This document shows positions 50,965-58,785 of a DNA stretch of 64,000 nucleotides, piece by piece. Below the pieces are notes generated by a model, which saw only the letters and a list, made by a program, of their open reading frames with translations, was not told where the DNA came from and searched no databases. Both the position numbers and the translations under genes were made by a program. Origin of the DNA: Thermatribacter sp048814795 (lineage in GTDB: Bacteria; Atribacterota; Atribacteria; Atribacterales; Thermatribacteraceae); NCBI GenBank assembly GCA_048814795.1, contig CP184673.1, positions 1,488,001-1,552,000 on the forward strand, read 5' to 3'. The stretch's first letter is position 1, and each line of letters begins with the position of its first letter.

Positions 50965-52140
50965 TTATTTAGCTATTTTGGGGTCTGGCAGATACTTGGG
51001 GGTTACCTGCTTTATGGTTACAAACTTCCCATTCTTAACTTCTATTACCGCTACTGACTTATTCGGGACCTGGCTTCCCTCTTCATAAGAAATGACTCCC
51101 GATACCCCTTTGAAGCCCTTAATCTGAGCTAATCCCTCCGGAATTTTAGCAGGGTCGTCGGTGCCCACAATTTCGATGGCCCTGGCAAGAACTTTCATTG
51201 CATCATAACCCAGAGCTGCAAACGCGTTTTCAGGAGGATTACCAAACATCGCTTCATAGTTTTTCTTGAATTCTTGAATCAAGGGATCAGGATCTTCCAG
51301 GGACATATGGGTAGCAAAAATTACTCCTTCGGCGTATTCTCCACCGGTCTCAACCAAAAGGGGCGTATCGAAACCATCTTCACCCAGAATAGGTATAGTT
51401 ACTCCACCCTCCCGGATTTGTTTGGCTATCAAACCACAATTTCCAGGAATAGCACCTACATATACAAAATCTACTTCTCCCCGGTCCTGATATTCTTTCA
51501 ATCGAGCTACCATGCCTGAAAAGTCTGTCCAGCTGGTCTCAAAGTAGTCTTCGTAAACCACTTCTCCACCATAGTTTTTAAGTGCATCTGCAAAATAAGC
51601 ACAAACCGCCACCGAAAAATCAACGGCGGTATCCACCCAGATTGCTCCTCGCTTGAGACCCAGGTCTTCAACTGCGTACTCTGCTATGGCAGCAGCCTGA
51701 GCATTATCTCCAAAGCAGGCCAGCCAGGCTCCAGTGCGCTCTGGAATGCGAGGATGAGTTGCACCAGGAGTTATAAAGGGAACACCGTATTCACGAGCAA
51801 GTGGAGCTGCAATATTGACCCAATGGGTGTCGCAATATCCGATCAAAGCCGAAACTTTCTCGTTTTCAATTAGTCTGATTACCGCAGCTACAGTTTCCCC
51901 CTCGTCTGCTTTGGTATCTACTACCTTGAGCTCAATAGGTCTTCCCAGGACTCCTCCCTGCTTGTTTATTTCTTCAGCAGCGAGCTTTACTCCATTGAGA
52001 GCCGGTGTGTCGATAGAAGCCCAGGGACCGGTTAACCCCATTACTACTCCTATTTTTATGGGTTCCTGAGCATAAATAAGTGTGGAGAAAAGAAGAGTAA
52101 ACGCAAAGCACGCTACTAAAGCTAACACAAACTTTCTCAT
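50965..52140 (-). CDS. Branched-chain amino-acid-type ABC binding protein (LivJ/LivK class)
   Basis: This 391-residue type 1 binding protein has a signal peptide (FVLALVACFAFTLLFSTLIYAQ). It continues PIKIGVVMGLTGPWASIDTPALNG, KVVDTKADEGETVAAVIRLI and VSALIGYCDTHWVNIAAPLA, the usual N-lobe order of the LivJ family. The C-lobe has ENAFAALGYDAMKVLARAIE. First gene of the leftward liv operon. Ligand may be an amino acid, amide or urea-like compound; the linked creatininase-family gene favours an amide, as inference. Confidence 0.92.
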   Translation of the reverse strand: MRKFVLALVACFAFTLLFSTLIYAQEPIKIGVVMGLTGPWASIDTPALNGVKLAAEEINKQGGVLGRPIELKVVDTKADEGETVAAVIRLIENEKVSALIGYCDTHWVNIAAPLAREYGVPFITPGATHPRIPERTGAWLACFGDNAQAAAIAEYAVEDLGLKRGAIWVDTAVDFSVAVCAYFADALKNYGGEVVYEDYFETSWTDFSGMVARLKEYQDRGEVDFVYVGAIPGNCGLIAKQIREGGVTIPILGEDGFDTPLLVETGGEYAEGVIFATHMSLEDPDPLIQEFKKNYEAMFGNPPENAFAALGYDAMKVLARAIEIVGTDDPAKIPEGLAQIKGFKGVSGVISYEEGSQVPNKSVAVIEVKNGKFVTIKQVTPKYLPDPKIAK

Positions 52141-52191
52141 TTTACTAACCCCCCTTTATGTGGTTAAATGGACCATCAGGCCATTTTAAGT

Positions 52192-52220
52192 TTTATACCA
52201 TCCTGACATACATAATGCAA
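52192..52220 (-). promoter_or_regulatory. Promoter of the liv-type operon
   Basis: On the minus strand TTGCAT (52215-52220) and TATAAA (52192-52197) have 17-base spacing, about 50 bases before the binding-protein start. A direct repeat TAATGCAAGA covers the -35 area (52213-52222 and 52223-52232). Confidence 0.65.
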
Positions 52221-52240
52221 GATAATGCAAGATAGAAATT

Positions 52241-52270
52241 AAAAAGACCGTTGATTTTTTAGCGGTCTTT
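52241..52270. terminator. Orphan hairpin in the liv-pst divergent region
   Basis: AAAGACCG (52243-52250) and CGGTCTTT (52263-52270) form an 8-base stem, with TTTTT following on the minus strand. It lies upstream of the liv promoter and of pstS, so no known gene needs it. It could end a small leftward RNA. Confidence 0.5.
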
Positions 52271-52322
52271 CTCAAAAATTTTACTTTTTACCTTAATGTT
52301 TCAGATTCAAAGCTGGAAGGTC

Positions 52323-52350
52323 TTTACACTTATCTTAAAAAGCTTTATTG
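52323..52350 (+). promoter_or_regulatory. Possible PhoP/PhoB-type repeat box before pstS
   Basis: Three TT-rich hexamers, TTTACA, CTTAAA and TTATTG, are spaced at exactly 11-base intervals (52323, 52334, 52345). This resembles Pho-box direct repeats. They lie 55-80 bases before the pstS start. Confidence 0.4.
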
Positions 52351-52405
52351 TGTTTTTGATTATGAAATGCAAATCAAAACGAGAAACGGAAAGGGGTGCT
52401 GAGCG

Positions 52406-53407
52406 GTGAAGCAGTTCTCCGCGATTATGGTGTTATTTTTTGTGCTTTTCAGTTTACAGGTGGCAACCGCTACAGACAAGATTGTCAGCATAGATGGTTC
52501 CAGCACTGTTTACCCCATTACCGAAGCGGTGGCAGAAGAGTTTCAAATGGAGAACCGTGATATCAAAATAGTAGTGGGTATTTCCGGAACTGGTGGTGGT
52601 TTTAAAAAATTTTGCCGGGGTGAAACTGATATTAATGATGCCTCGCGACCTATTAAGGCTTCCGAAATTGAACTTTGCAGAGAAAACGGTATCGAATATA
52701 TTGAGTTGCCCATAGCATTTGATGGAATAGCTGTAGTAGTTAACCCCACAAACGATTGGGTAGATTACCTGACAGTTGAGGAACTTAAAAGAATCTGGGA
52801 ACCCCAAGCCCAAGACAAGGTTCTTTACTGGAGTGATGTAAGACCGGAATGGCCTGAAAAAAAGATAACTCTGTTTGGTCCTGGAGTAGATTCTGGTACT
52901 TTCGACTATTTCACCGAGGCTATAGTTGGAGAAGCTGGAGCATCCAGAGGAGACTTTATTGCCAGCGAAGATGATAATGTTCTGGTTCAGGGGGTATCCA
53001 GAGATAAGTATGCACTGGGTTACTTTGGTTTTGCTTATTACCTTGAAAATCAGGACGTTTTGAAGGTCGTGCCTATCGACGATGGAATTGCTGAAAATGG
53101 AGAAGGACCAATTGAACCTAATTTCGAAACTATCAACAAAGGACTGTATCAACCTCTTTCTCGCCCTCTCTTTATCTATGTCAACAGGGTAAGTGCTGAC
53201 CGTGAGGAAGTTCAAAAGTTTGTGCGTTTTTACCTTGAAAATGCTAAATGGCTGGTTGAAGAGATAGGTTATGTAGCTCTTCCTGATAGTGCTTACGAGC
53301 TAGCTCTGAAAAGATTTGAGGAACGTAAAACTGGCACTGTTTTTGGTGGTGAAGGGACTAAAATAGGGGTTTCGATTGAGGAACTCCTACAAATGGAAGG
53401 AGAATAA
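52406..53407 (+). CDS. pstS: Phosphate ABC transporter binding protein PstS
   Basis: This 333-residue protein has a signal peptide (FSAIMVLFFVLFSLQVATA). Phosphate-binding loops are visible: SIDGSSTVYPITEAVAEEF, VVGISGTGGGFKKFCRGETDINDASRPI (in part) and GPGVDSGTFDYF. KYALGYFGFAYYLEN is the usual C-lobe segment. Start is GTG 52406 behind AAAGGGG. It heads a pstS-pstC-pstA operon and is separated from pstC by a 44-base perfect palindrome. High-affinity phosphate capture outside the membrane. Confidence 0.95.
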   Translation: MKQFSAIMVLFFVLFSLQVATATDKIVSIDGSSTVYPITEAVAEEFQMENRDIKIVVGISGTGGGFKKFCRGETDINDASRPIKASEIELCRENGIEYIELPIAFDGIAVVVNPTNDWVDYLTVEELKRIWEPQAQDKVLYWSDVRPEWPEKKITLFGPGVDSGTFDYFTEAIVGEAGASRGDFIASEDDNVLVQGVSRDKYALGYFGFAYYLENQDVLKVVPIDDGIAENGEGPIEPNFETINKGLYQPLSRPLFIYVNRVSADREEVQKFVRFYLENAKWLVEEIGYVALPDSAYELALKRFEERKTGTVFGGEGTKIGVSIEELLQMEGE

Positions 53408-53471
53408 CCCGTATCTTGGTTGACAGATGGAAGTTAGAATGACTACAATCTAAAAAGAGTCAGTTTCAAAG

Positions 53472-53515
53472 ATCACTTAGATGCCAGGAGGTATACCTCC
53501 TGGCATCTAAGTGAT
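53472..53515 (+). terminator. Perfect 44-base palindrome between pstS and pstC
   Basis: ATCACTTAGATGCCAGGAGG continues through a central GTATAC to its exact reverse complement. It lies 65 bases after the pstS stop. The pstC SD (GAGGAGA) follows at once, without a U-tract. It probably attenuates pstC or stabilises pstS mRNA. Confidence 0.82.
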
Positions 53516-53524
53516 GAGGAGACA

Positions 53525-54454
53525 ATGCTGAAAAAAGCAGTTTATCCAGAAAAGAACAGAGATTTAGCTGTTTTGCAAGCCAAAAGAAAAGAATCGTTCA
53601 TTAAAGGCATTTTCTTTGTTTTCAGTTTGATTTCCATTTTTACTACTCTGGGAATTATTTTTGTTTTGATTTTTGAAGCAATTGGCTTTTTCAGGGAAAT
53701 CTCTATATTAGACTTTCTAACCGATACTTTGTGGACACCTCTCTTTTATGAAAAGCACTTTGGGATTTTGCCTCTCCTCTGTGGAACGCTGCTTACTTCC
53801 CTAATTGCCATGTCAGTAGCAGGCCCTTTAGGATTGCTTACTGCAATATTTTTAAGTGAGTATGCTTCTCCTCGAGTGAGACGTATTTGTAAACCCATAC
53901 TGGAAGTGCTGGCCGGAATCCCGACCGTGGTATACGGGTACTTTGCCCTGCTTTTTGTTACCCCTCTTTTACAGAAAATAATACCTTCTCTTTCAGGGTT
54001 CAATGCGCTATCTCCAGGAATAGTCATGGGTATCATGATATTGCCCATCGTTTCCTCTCTTAGTGAAGATGCTATGTACGCGGTGCCCCAGGGTTTACGC
54101 GAAGCAGCGTATGCTTTAGGCTCTACAAAAATGGAAACCTCTCTTAAAGTTGTTGTACCGGCTGCTTTTTCAGGGATTACCACTTCTTTCATCCTGGCAA
54201 TTTCTCGTGCCATTGGTGAAACCATGCTGGTTACCATTGCTGCTGGGCAAATGGCTCAGTTAACCTTTAACCCTCTGGTTCCCATTCAAACTATGACTGC
54301 TTACATTGTCCAGGTCAGCCTTGGGGATACTCCTACAGGGAGTCTTGAGTACAAAACCATTTTTGCAGTGGGAATAGTGCTCTTTTTGCTAACTTTGATC
54401 CTTAACTTGCTTGCTCAATGGCTGCGTAAGAGGTTTAGAGAAGCTTATGAGTAA
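53525..54454 (+). CDS. pstC: Phosphate ABC permease PstC
   Basis: This 309-residue permease has six predicted membrane helices. Cues are GTLLTSLIAMSVAGPLGLLTAIFLSEYA, quoted in part, then LAGIPTVVYGYFALLFV and the ATPase-docking EAA loop GLREAAYALGSTKMETSLKVV. AISRAIGETMLVTIAAG is the family's C-terminal signature. Its stop overlaps the pstA start (ATGAGTAA). Confidence 0.95.
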   Translation: MLKKAVYPEKNRDLAVLQAKRKESFIKGIFFVFSLISIFTTLGIIFVLIFEAIGFFREISILDFLTDTLWTPLFYEKHFGILPLLCGTLLTSLIAMSVAGPLGLLTAIFLSEYASPRVRRICKPILEVLAGIPTVVYGYFALLFVTPLLQKIIPSLSGFNALSPGIVMGIMILPIVSSLSEDAMYAVPQGLREAAYALGSTKMETSLKVVVPAAFSGITTSFILAISRAIGETMLVTIAAGQMAQLTFNPLVPIQTMTAYIVQVSLGDTPTGSLEYKTIFAVGIVLFLLTLILNLLAQWLRKRFREAYE

Positions 54455-55340
54455 AAACGAGTCTTTAAAAGTGGATTTACTTTTGAAGCGCAAAAAAACC
54501 AAGGAAAAGGTCTTTCTTGCTTTTGCCATGGGCGCTTTGCTCCTCTCTCTGATTGCTCTTTTTGTTCTTTTAATTGACGTTTTTTACGACGGGCTCCCCC
54601 GCCTTGGATGGCAGTTTTTGAGTAGTTTTCCCTCCCGTCGCCCAGAACGTGCAGGCATATTACCTGCTCTGGTAGGTAGTATTTATGTGGTAGGTTTAAC
54701 CATTTGTTTTTCTGTGCCTTTAGGCGTTGGGGCAGGGATTTATCTCGAGGAATACTCGCGTAAGGATTGGTTAAGCAAGCTTATAGAAATTAATGTTTCC
54801 ACACTGGCTGGAGTTCCTTCAATAATATACGGTATTTTAGGACTGGAGCTATTCGTGCGGACTATGCGCTTGGGAAGGGGCCTTCTGGCAGGAGCACTTA
54901 CTCTTACCTTGCTTGTTCTGCCGATTATTATTGTTTCTACTCGTGAAGCCATTAGAGCAGTGCCACTATCCTTACGAGAAGCAGCCCTTGCTCTGGGAGC
55001 TACCCGCTGGCAAGTGATTAAGGATCAGGTGTTACCGGTAGCCATCCCGGGCATGCTTACCGGTGTAATTCTTGCTGTGTCTCGTGCCATAGGAGAGACT
55101 GCGCCTTTGATAATGATAGGAGCTTTAACCTATATAGCTTTTCTTCCCGACAGTCTTAATGCACCCTTCACTGCTCTACCTATTCAGATTTTTAACTGGG
55201 TGTCACGTCCTCAAAAGGGTTTTCACGCCAACGCTGCAGCAGGGATTGTGGTACTCCTGGCTATAACCCTCTCTCTAAACTCACTCTCAATATTTCTACG
55301 CAATTATTATCAGAAAAAAACCGCCTCGCGCATTACTTGA
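54447..55340 (+). CDS. pstA: Phosphate ABC permease PstA
   Basis: About 297 residues with an intact EAA loop (SLREAALALGATRWQVIKD), LAGVPSIIYGILGLELFV and ILAVSRAIGETAPLIMIGAL. ATG 54447 (MSKNESLKVD) overlaps the pstC stop by eight bases. The frame is open 12 codons further upstream, but that would lie inside pstC. No pstB or phoU follows; the next gene is an unrelated sugar-binding protein. Confidence 0.94.
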   Translation: MSKNESLKVDLLLKRKKTKEKVFLAFAMGALLLSLIALFVLLIDVFYDGLPRLGWQFLSSFPSRRPERAGILPALVGSIYVVGLTICFSVPLGVGAGIYLEEYSRKDWLSKLIEINVSTLAGVPSIIYGILGLELFVRTMRLGRGLLAGALTLTLLVLPIIIVSTREAIRAVPLSLREAALALGATRWQVIKDQVLPVAIPGMLTGVILAVSRAIGETAPLIMIGALTYIAFLPDSLNAPFTALPIQIFNWVSRPQKGFHANAAAGIVVLLAITLSLNSLSIFLRNYYQKKTASRIT

Positions 55341-55644
55341 TTTCTGATGTGCTCTCAACTATGGCACTATAACCCGCCTTGTTGACAGGAATGGGAACAA
55401 AGGTTTACTATTTTCTAAAGGCTGGTTTGGGGAGGAGAAAGCTTTAACATACCAAATAACAGGAAAATACGACAACTTCCTCGGCATTTATTTTTCCTCA
55501 GTGAATGACACAAAATTGCAAAGGTACAAATTCTTAAGGAAGGAGGTGGATAGAACCCCAAGAAACGAGTAGTTACTTCAACTTTAGTTATTACTTTGTC
55601 CAAATTTAACTTTCTTTGATCATGATAAGGAAGGAGGGATTGTG
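55341..55644 (+). promoter_or_regulatory. Intergenic region with promoter candidate for the downstream sugar operon
   Basis: TTGACA (55382-55387) and TACTAT (55406-55411) are 18 bases apart and would give a leader of about 230 bases. A strong AAGGAGG at 55539-55545 is followed only by an eight-codon frame, not a gene. No pstB, hairpin terminator or other gene is visible here. Confidence 0.5.
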
Positions 55645-56970
55645 ATGTCTTGGAAAATTGGGGTGGTATTGGTTGTAGTTTTGGTGATCCTTACCGGAAG
55701 TGTTGCCTTAACGCAGGAAAAGCCAAAATTGAACATCTGGGGAAGGGCCTCCTTTGCTCCTGCTCAGGCTTATTGGGCGAATTCAGTACTTTATGAATGG
55801 GCTCAAGAAAAAGGCATCGATGTGAAGATTACCTGGATTCCAGTAGGTGATATTGCGGCAAAAATGGTTACCGCTGTTGCTTCAGGCACGGAACCCGATA
55901 TGGTCATTGGCGGTATGCCCTATACCAAGTTTGCTGAATCAGGGCTGCTTCTACCTCTTGATGACGTTGTTGATCAACTGGGCCGGGACGACTTCTTTGA
56001 ACTCATACTCCAGATGGGAACCGTAGATGGAAAAGTTTATGCTATTCCCATGGGCTGGGAAATAACCTGGCTCCACATTCGTAAAGACCTTTTTGAAAAA
56101 GCAGGTGTGATGGATCTTTTACCTTTCGAAAACGAAGAAGAAGTACTTCAGGCTGCTGAAAAACTTACTGGCATAGAAGAAGGAGTTTATGGGATTGGTC
56201 TTCCCCTGGGTGGAACAGGTTATGATTGTGCCTGGACTTTCCTTCTTTACTGGTACGGTTTTGGCGGGGGCATGATGACCGAACGCTCTTCCGAGGGAGT
56301 CGTGTTTGGGCAGGATCCTTATCGTTCTGCCACCAAAAGAGTTTTTGCGTTTTTCAAAGACATTTATGAAAGAAAACTTACTCCTCCTGATTCCGGAGAA
56401 TGGGTGGATATTTCCAACAATCTCGCCTTTCTGGATGGCAGAGTTGCTATGACTTCGAACCCCATGAGCATCTGGTATGCCATTATGACCGGGAAACCAG
56501 AACTGGTTCCCAAAACTCTGATAGTTCCCGATGCTTTCCCCATCAACCTGGGTCAAGAATCGAACTTCATTTTTAAATCCACCAAAAATCCGGAGCTTGC
56601 TAAAGAAGCATTAATGGTCATACTTGGCGACAAAGAAAAATATCGCCAGGGGTGGTGCGAACAGTCTCAGCTCTATAACCTGCCTATTTTTAAGAGTCAG
56701 ATGCAGGTTTTGAGCGAAAATTGGAAACAGGGAAAATACCCGGTAATGCTTATGGATCCTTACGAAGCAGCAATGCGCATCCAGTTTGACGAGTGGCCAA
56801 TGACCTACCCACTTGGTGAAGCCACTTCAGTAATGGAAGACTTTGAAAATGGCTGGATGATTAATGATATGGTAATTCGAGCCGTAGTTAGAGGAGAAGA
56901 CCCCGACAAGCTGATTGACGAATATGATGCCAAACTCAAAGAGATGGCCAAAGAAAATTACGGAAAATGA
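55645..56970 (+). CDS. Extracellular sugar-type ABC solute-binding protein
   Basis: This roughly 441-residue family 1 binding protein has a signal peptide (WKIGVVLVVVLVILTGSVALTQ). Mature features are WAQEKGIDVKITWIPVGDIAAKM, SGTEPDMVIGG, DGKVYAIPMGWEITWLHIRKDLF (quoted in part) and AFLDGRVAMTSNPMSIWYAI. ATG 55645 is chosen: AAGGAGG is 7 bases upstream, better than the GTG one codon earlier. It heads an operon of two permeases and two dehydrogenases, so a sugar, polyol or sugar acid is likely. A hairpin follows its stop. Confidence 0.92.
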   Translation: MSWKIGVVLVVVLVILTGSVALTQEKPKLNIWGRASFAPAQAYWANSVLYEWAQEKGIDVKITWIPVGDIAAKMVTAVASGTEPDMVIGGMPYTKFAESGLLLPLDDVVDQLGRDDFFELILQMGTVDGKVYAIPMGWEITWLHIRKDLFEKAGVMDLLPFENEEEVLQAAEKLTGIEEGVYGIGLPLGGTGYDCAWTFLLYWYGFGGGMMTERSSEGVVFGQDPYRSATKRVFAFFKDIYERKLTPPDSGEWVDISNNLAFLDGRVAMTSNPMSIWYAIMTGKPELVPKTLIVPDAFPINLGQESNFIFKSTKNPELAKEALMVILGDKEKYRQGWCEQSQLYNLPIFKSQMQVLSENWKQGKYPVMLMDPYEAAMRIQFDEWPMTYPLGEATSVMEDFENGWMINDMVIRAVVRGEDPDKLIDEYDAKLKEMAKENYGK

Positions 56971-56985
56971 TTAGTTGAAAAGTTT

Positions 56986-57014
56986 AAAGGGAGGGAATAT
57001 TATTCCCTCCCTTT
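56986..57014 (+). terminator. Hairpin between binding-protein and permease genes
   Basis: AAAGGGAGGGAAT pairs with ATTCCCTCCCTTT around a very short loop, 15 bases after the binding-protein stop. The permease SD (GAGGGG) follows at once. As at the three other binding-protein junctions, it probably sets unequal expression. Confidence 0.8.
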
Positions 57015-57024
57015 GAGGGGGTTG

Positions 57025-57888
57025 ATGGGGTTGCGCCTTTTAAAAAGGTTGGACGATTGGTTTTATCTTTTGCCAGCTCTTTTTTTTCTCACTTTTGTTT
57101 TGATAATACCTCTTATTTATATATTTGTCTTGAGTTTTTATAAAATGCCCCTGGGTAGAGAGCCTATCTTCATTGGTTTTGCTAACTTTGCTCGTATTTT
57201 AAGGGACTCACTTTTTTATAAAAGTTTAAAAAATACTTTTCTCTATGCTTTCCCAGCAGTTGGTATCAAAGCGGTAATTGGCTTAGCAGTGGCTATCTTT
57301 TTAAATCAAAAGTTTCGAGGTAGAGGGTTTCTAAGGGCTATCTCTATTCTGCCCTGGGCTCTTCCCCCTTTTATTTGCGCAGTACTCTTCTGGTTTATTT
57401 ATGACTACCGAGGTGTAGGTAATTTCTTGCTTTCTCTCTTTGGTTTACAACCTATTCACTGGCTTGGATTTGAATATGCTATGCCCTCTATAATTCTTGT
57501 GAACGTGTGGCATGGGTGGCCTTTCTTTTATCTTGGTTTCTTAGCGGGACTACAGGCCATTCCGGAAGAGCTTTATGAAAGTGCCTCTATTGATGGGGCC
57601 TCCTCGTGGCAAAAATTTCTATACGTTACTCTCCCCATTTTAAAACCTGTTTTCTGGATCGTTTGTAGTCTCTCCTTGATGTGGACCATGGGAGATTTCG
57701 TGATTCCTAAGATGATGACTGGAGGTGGCCCTGCAGATGCCACCCTGACCATCCCCATAGCTACTTACAAAATAGCATTTTTACTGGGCCTGAACTATCC
57801 CCTGGCTTCTGCTTATGCAGTTAGTATCTTACCTATATTTGCGATTCTCATCTTTTTCACTCTTCGTCAGATGGGGGTTTCACAATGA
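57025..57888 (+). CDS. Sugar-type ABC permease, MalF class
   Basis: About 287 residues with six membrane helices, beginning FYLLPALFFLTFVLIIPLIY. The EAA loop is PEELYESASIDGASSWQKF, followed by the usual MMTGGGPADATLTIPIA. ATG 57025 (MGLRLLKRLDDW) is supported by GAGGGG five bases upstream; the frame also runs to a TTG at 57013 inside the hairpin. It overlaps the next permease by four bases. Confidence 0.92.
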   Translation: MGLRLLKRLDDWFYLLPALFFLTFVLIIPLIYIFVLSFYKMPLGREPIFIGFANFARILRDSLFYKSLKNTFLYAFPAVGIKAVIGLAVAIFLNQKFRGRGFLRAISILPWALPPFICAVLFWFIYDYRGVGNFLLSLFGLQPIHWLGFEYAMPSIILVNVWHGWPFFYLGFLAGLQAIPEELYESASIDGASSWQKFLYVTLPILKPVFWIVCSLSLMWTMGDFVIPKMMTGGGPADATLTIPIATYKIAFLLGLNYPLASAYAVSILPIFAILIFFTLRQMGVSQ

Positions 57889-58778
57889 ACAAAAAAAGGC
57901 TTTCCAAAAACATCCAGATCATTGTTTTTAGCTTCATTCTCCTTCTATGGATTTTTATACCAGTATACTGGGTTGTTAAAACTGCTTTCTCTCCTGAAGA
58001 AGAAGCCTGGAACCTGGTACCATCACGCAATTTGAGCCTTAATAATTTTAAAAAGATCTTTTCTGGAAAAAGAGAATTAGCTCCTGAAGAAGTGTCCATG
58101 GAAGAAGTTACCGGAGTATCCCTAACGATTTCTTCAACCATTAATCGTCCCCTCCTGAACACTCTCTGGGTTTCGGTTCTTGCAGTAACCTTTACCATGG
58201 TAGTATCCAGCCTTGCAGGCTATAACCTGGCACGTTTTATTTACCCGGGCAAGAAAATCGCCTCTTCCCTAATCCTTTTCGCTTACGTCTTCCCTCCTTT
58301 TATTTTGATGGTGCCCATGACCCTTATTCTGAAAAGAGTAGGCTTGACTGACTCTCTTTTTGGCCTGAGCATAGTGCACCTTGCCTATACCATACCTTTT
58401 GCTACCTATATGCTGAGTGGTTACTTTATGGGCATACCCCGGGAGCTTGATGAAGCAGCAATGGTAGATGGATGTTCGCGTTTTCAGGCTTTCTTAAGAA
58501 TTACTCTTCCTTTAGCAGCTCCAGGTTTGGTAACCGTAGCTATTTTTTCGTTTGTACTTTCCTGGGGAGACGTTATTTTCGCCACAGTCCTTATAAACGA
58601 CGTTGATAAGTACACTCTACCCCTGCATATTGGATTCTTTCTCTATGGTGGCGAGATTGTCGATCCCGGTGCATTGGCGGCAACCTCTATATTTGCCGGG
58701 TTAGTTCCAGCTCTCCTGTACCTGACTGTTCAGCGCTTTGTAAGAATGGGTATTGTTGCTGGAGCAGTAAAGGGGTGA
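57885..58778 (+). CDS. Sugar-type ABC permease, MalG class
   Basis: This 297-residue permease opens with helix IIVFSFILLLWIFIPVYWVV. A larger-than-usual loop (about residues 45-90, rich in Glu) follows. The EAA loop is PRELDEAAMVDGCSRFQAF. LTVQRFVRMGIVAGAVKG is the typical C-terminus. Its ATG overlaps the MalF-type stop. No ATPase gene is present in this operon. The dehydrogenase gene follows after seven bases. Confidence 0.92.
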   Translation: MNKKRLSKNIQIIVFSFILLLWIFIPVYWVVKTAFSPEEEAWNLVPSRNLSLNNFKKIFSGKRELAPEEVSMEEVTGVSLTISSTINRPLLNTLWVSVLAVTFTMVVSSLAGYNLARFIYPGKKIASSLILFAYVFPPFILMVPMTLILKRVGLTDSLFGLSIVHLAYTIPFATYMLSGYFMGIPRELDEAAMVDGCSRFQAFLRITLPLAAPGLVTVAIFSFVLSWGDVIFATVLINDVDKYTLPLHIGFFLYGGEIVDPGALAATSIFAGLVPALLYLTVQRFVRMGIVAGAVKG

Positions 58779-58785
58779 TGAAACA

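Noticed and set aside
52454..53215. 253-codon leftward ORF opposite pstS
   Set aside because: It is wholly antisense to a clear pstS, has no SD and no recognisable domain; a shadow frame.
55546..55572. Eight-codon leader peptide after AAGGAGG
   Set aside because: Its GTG overlaps the SD itself and no attenuator hairpin follows before the next gene.
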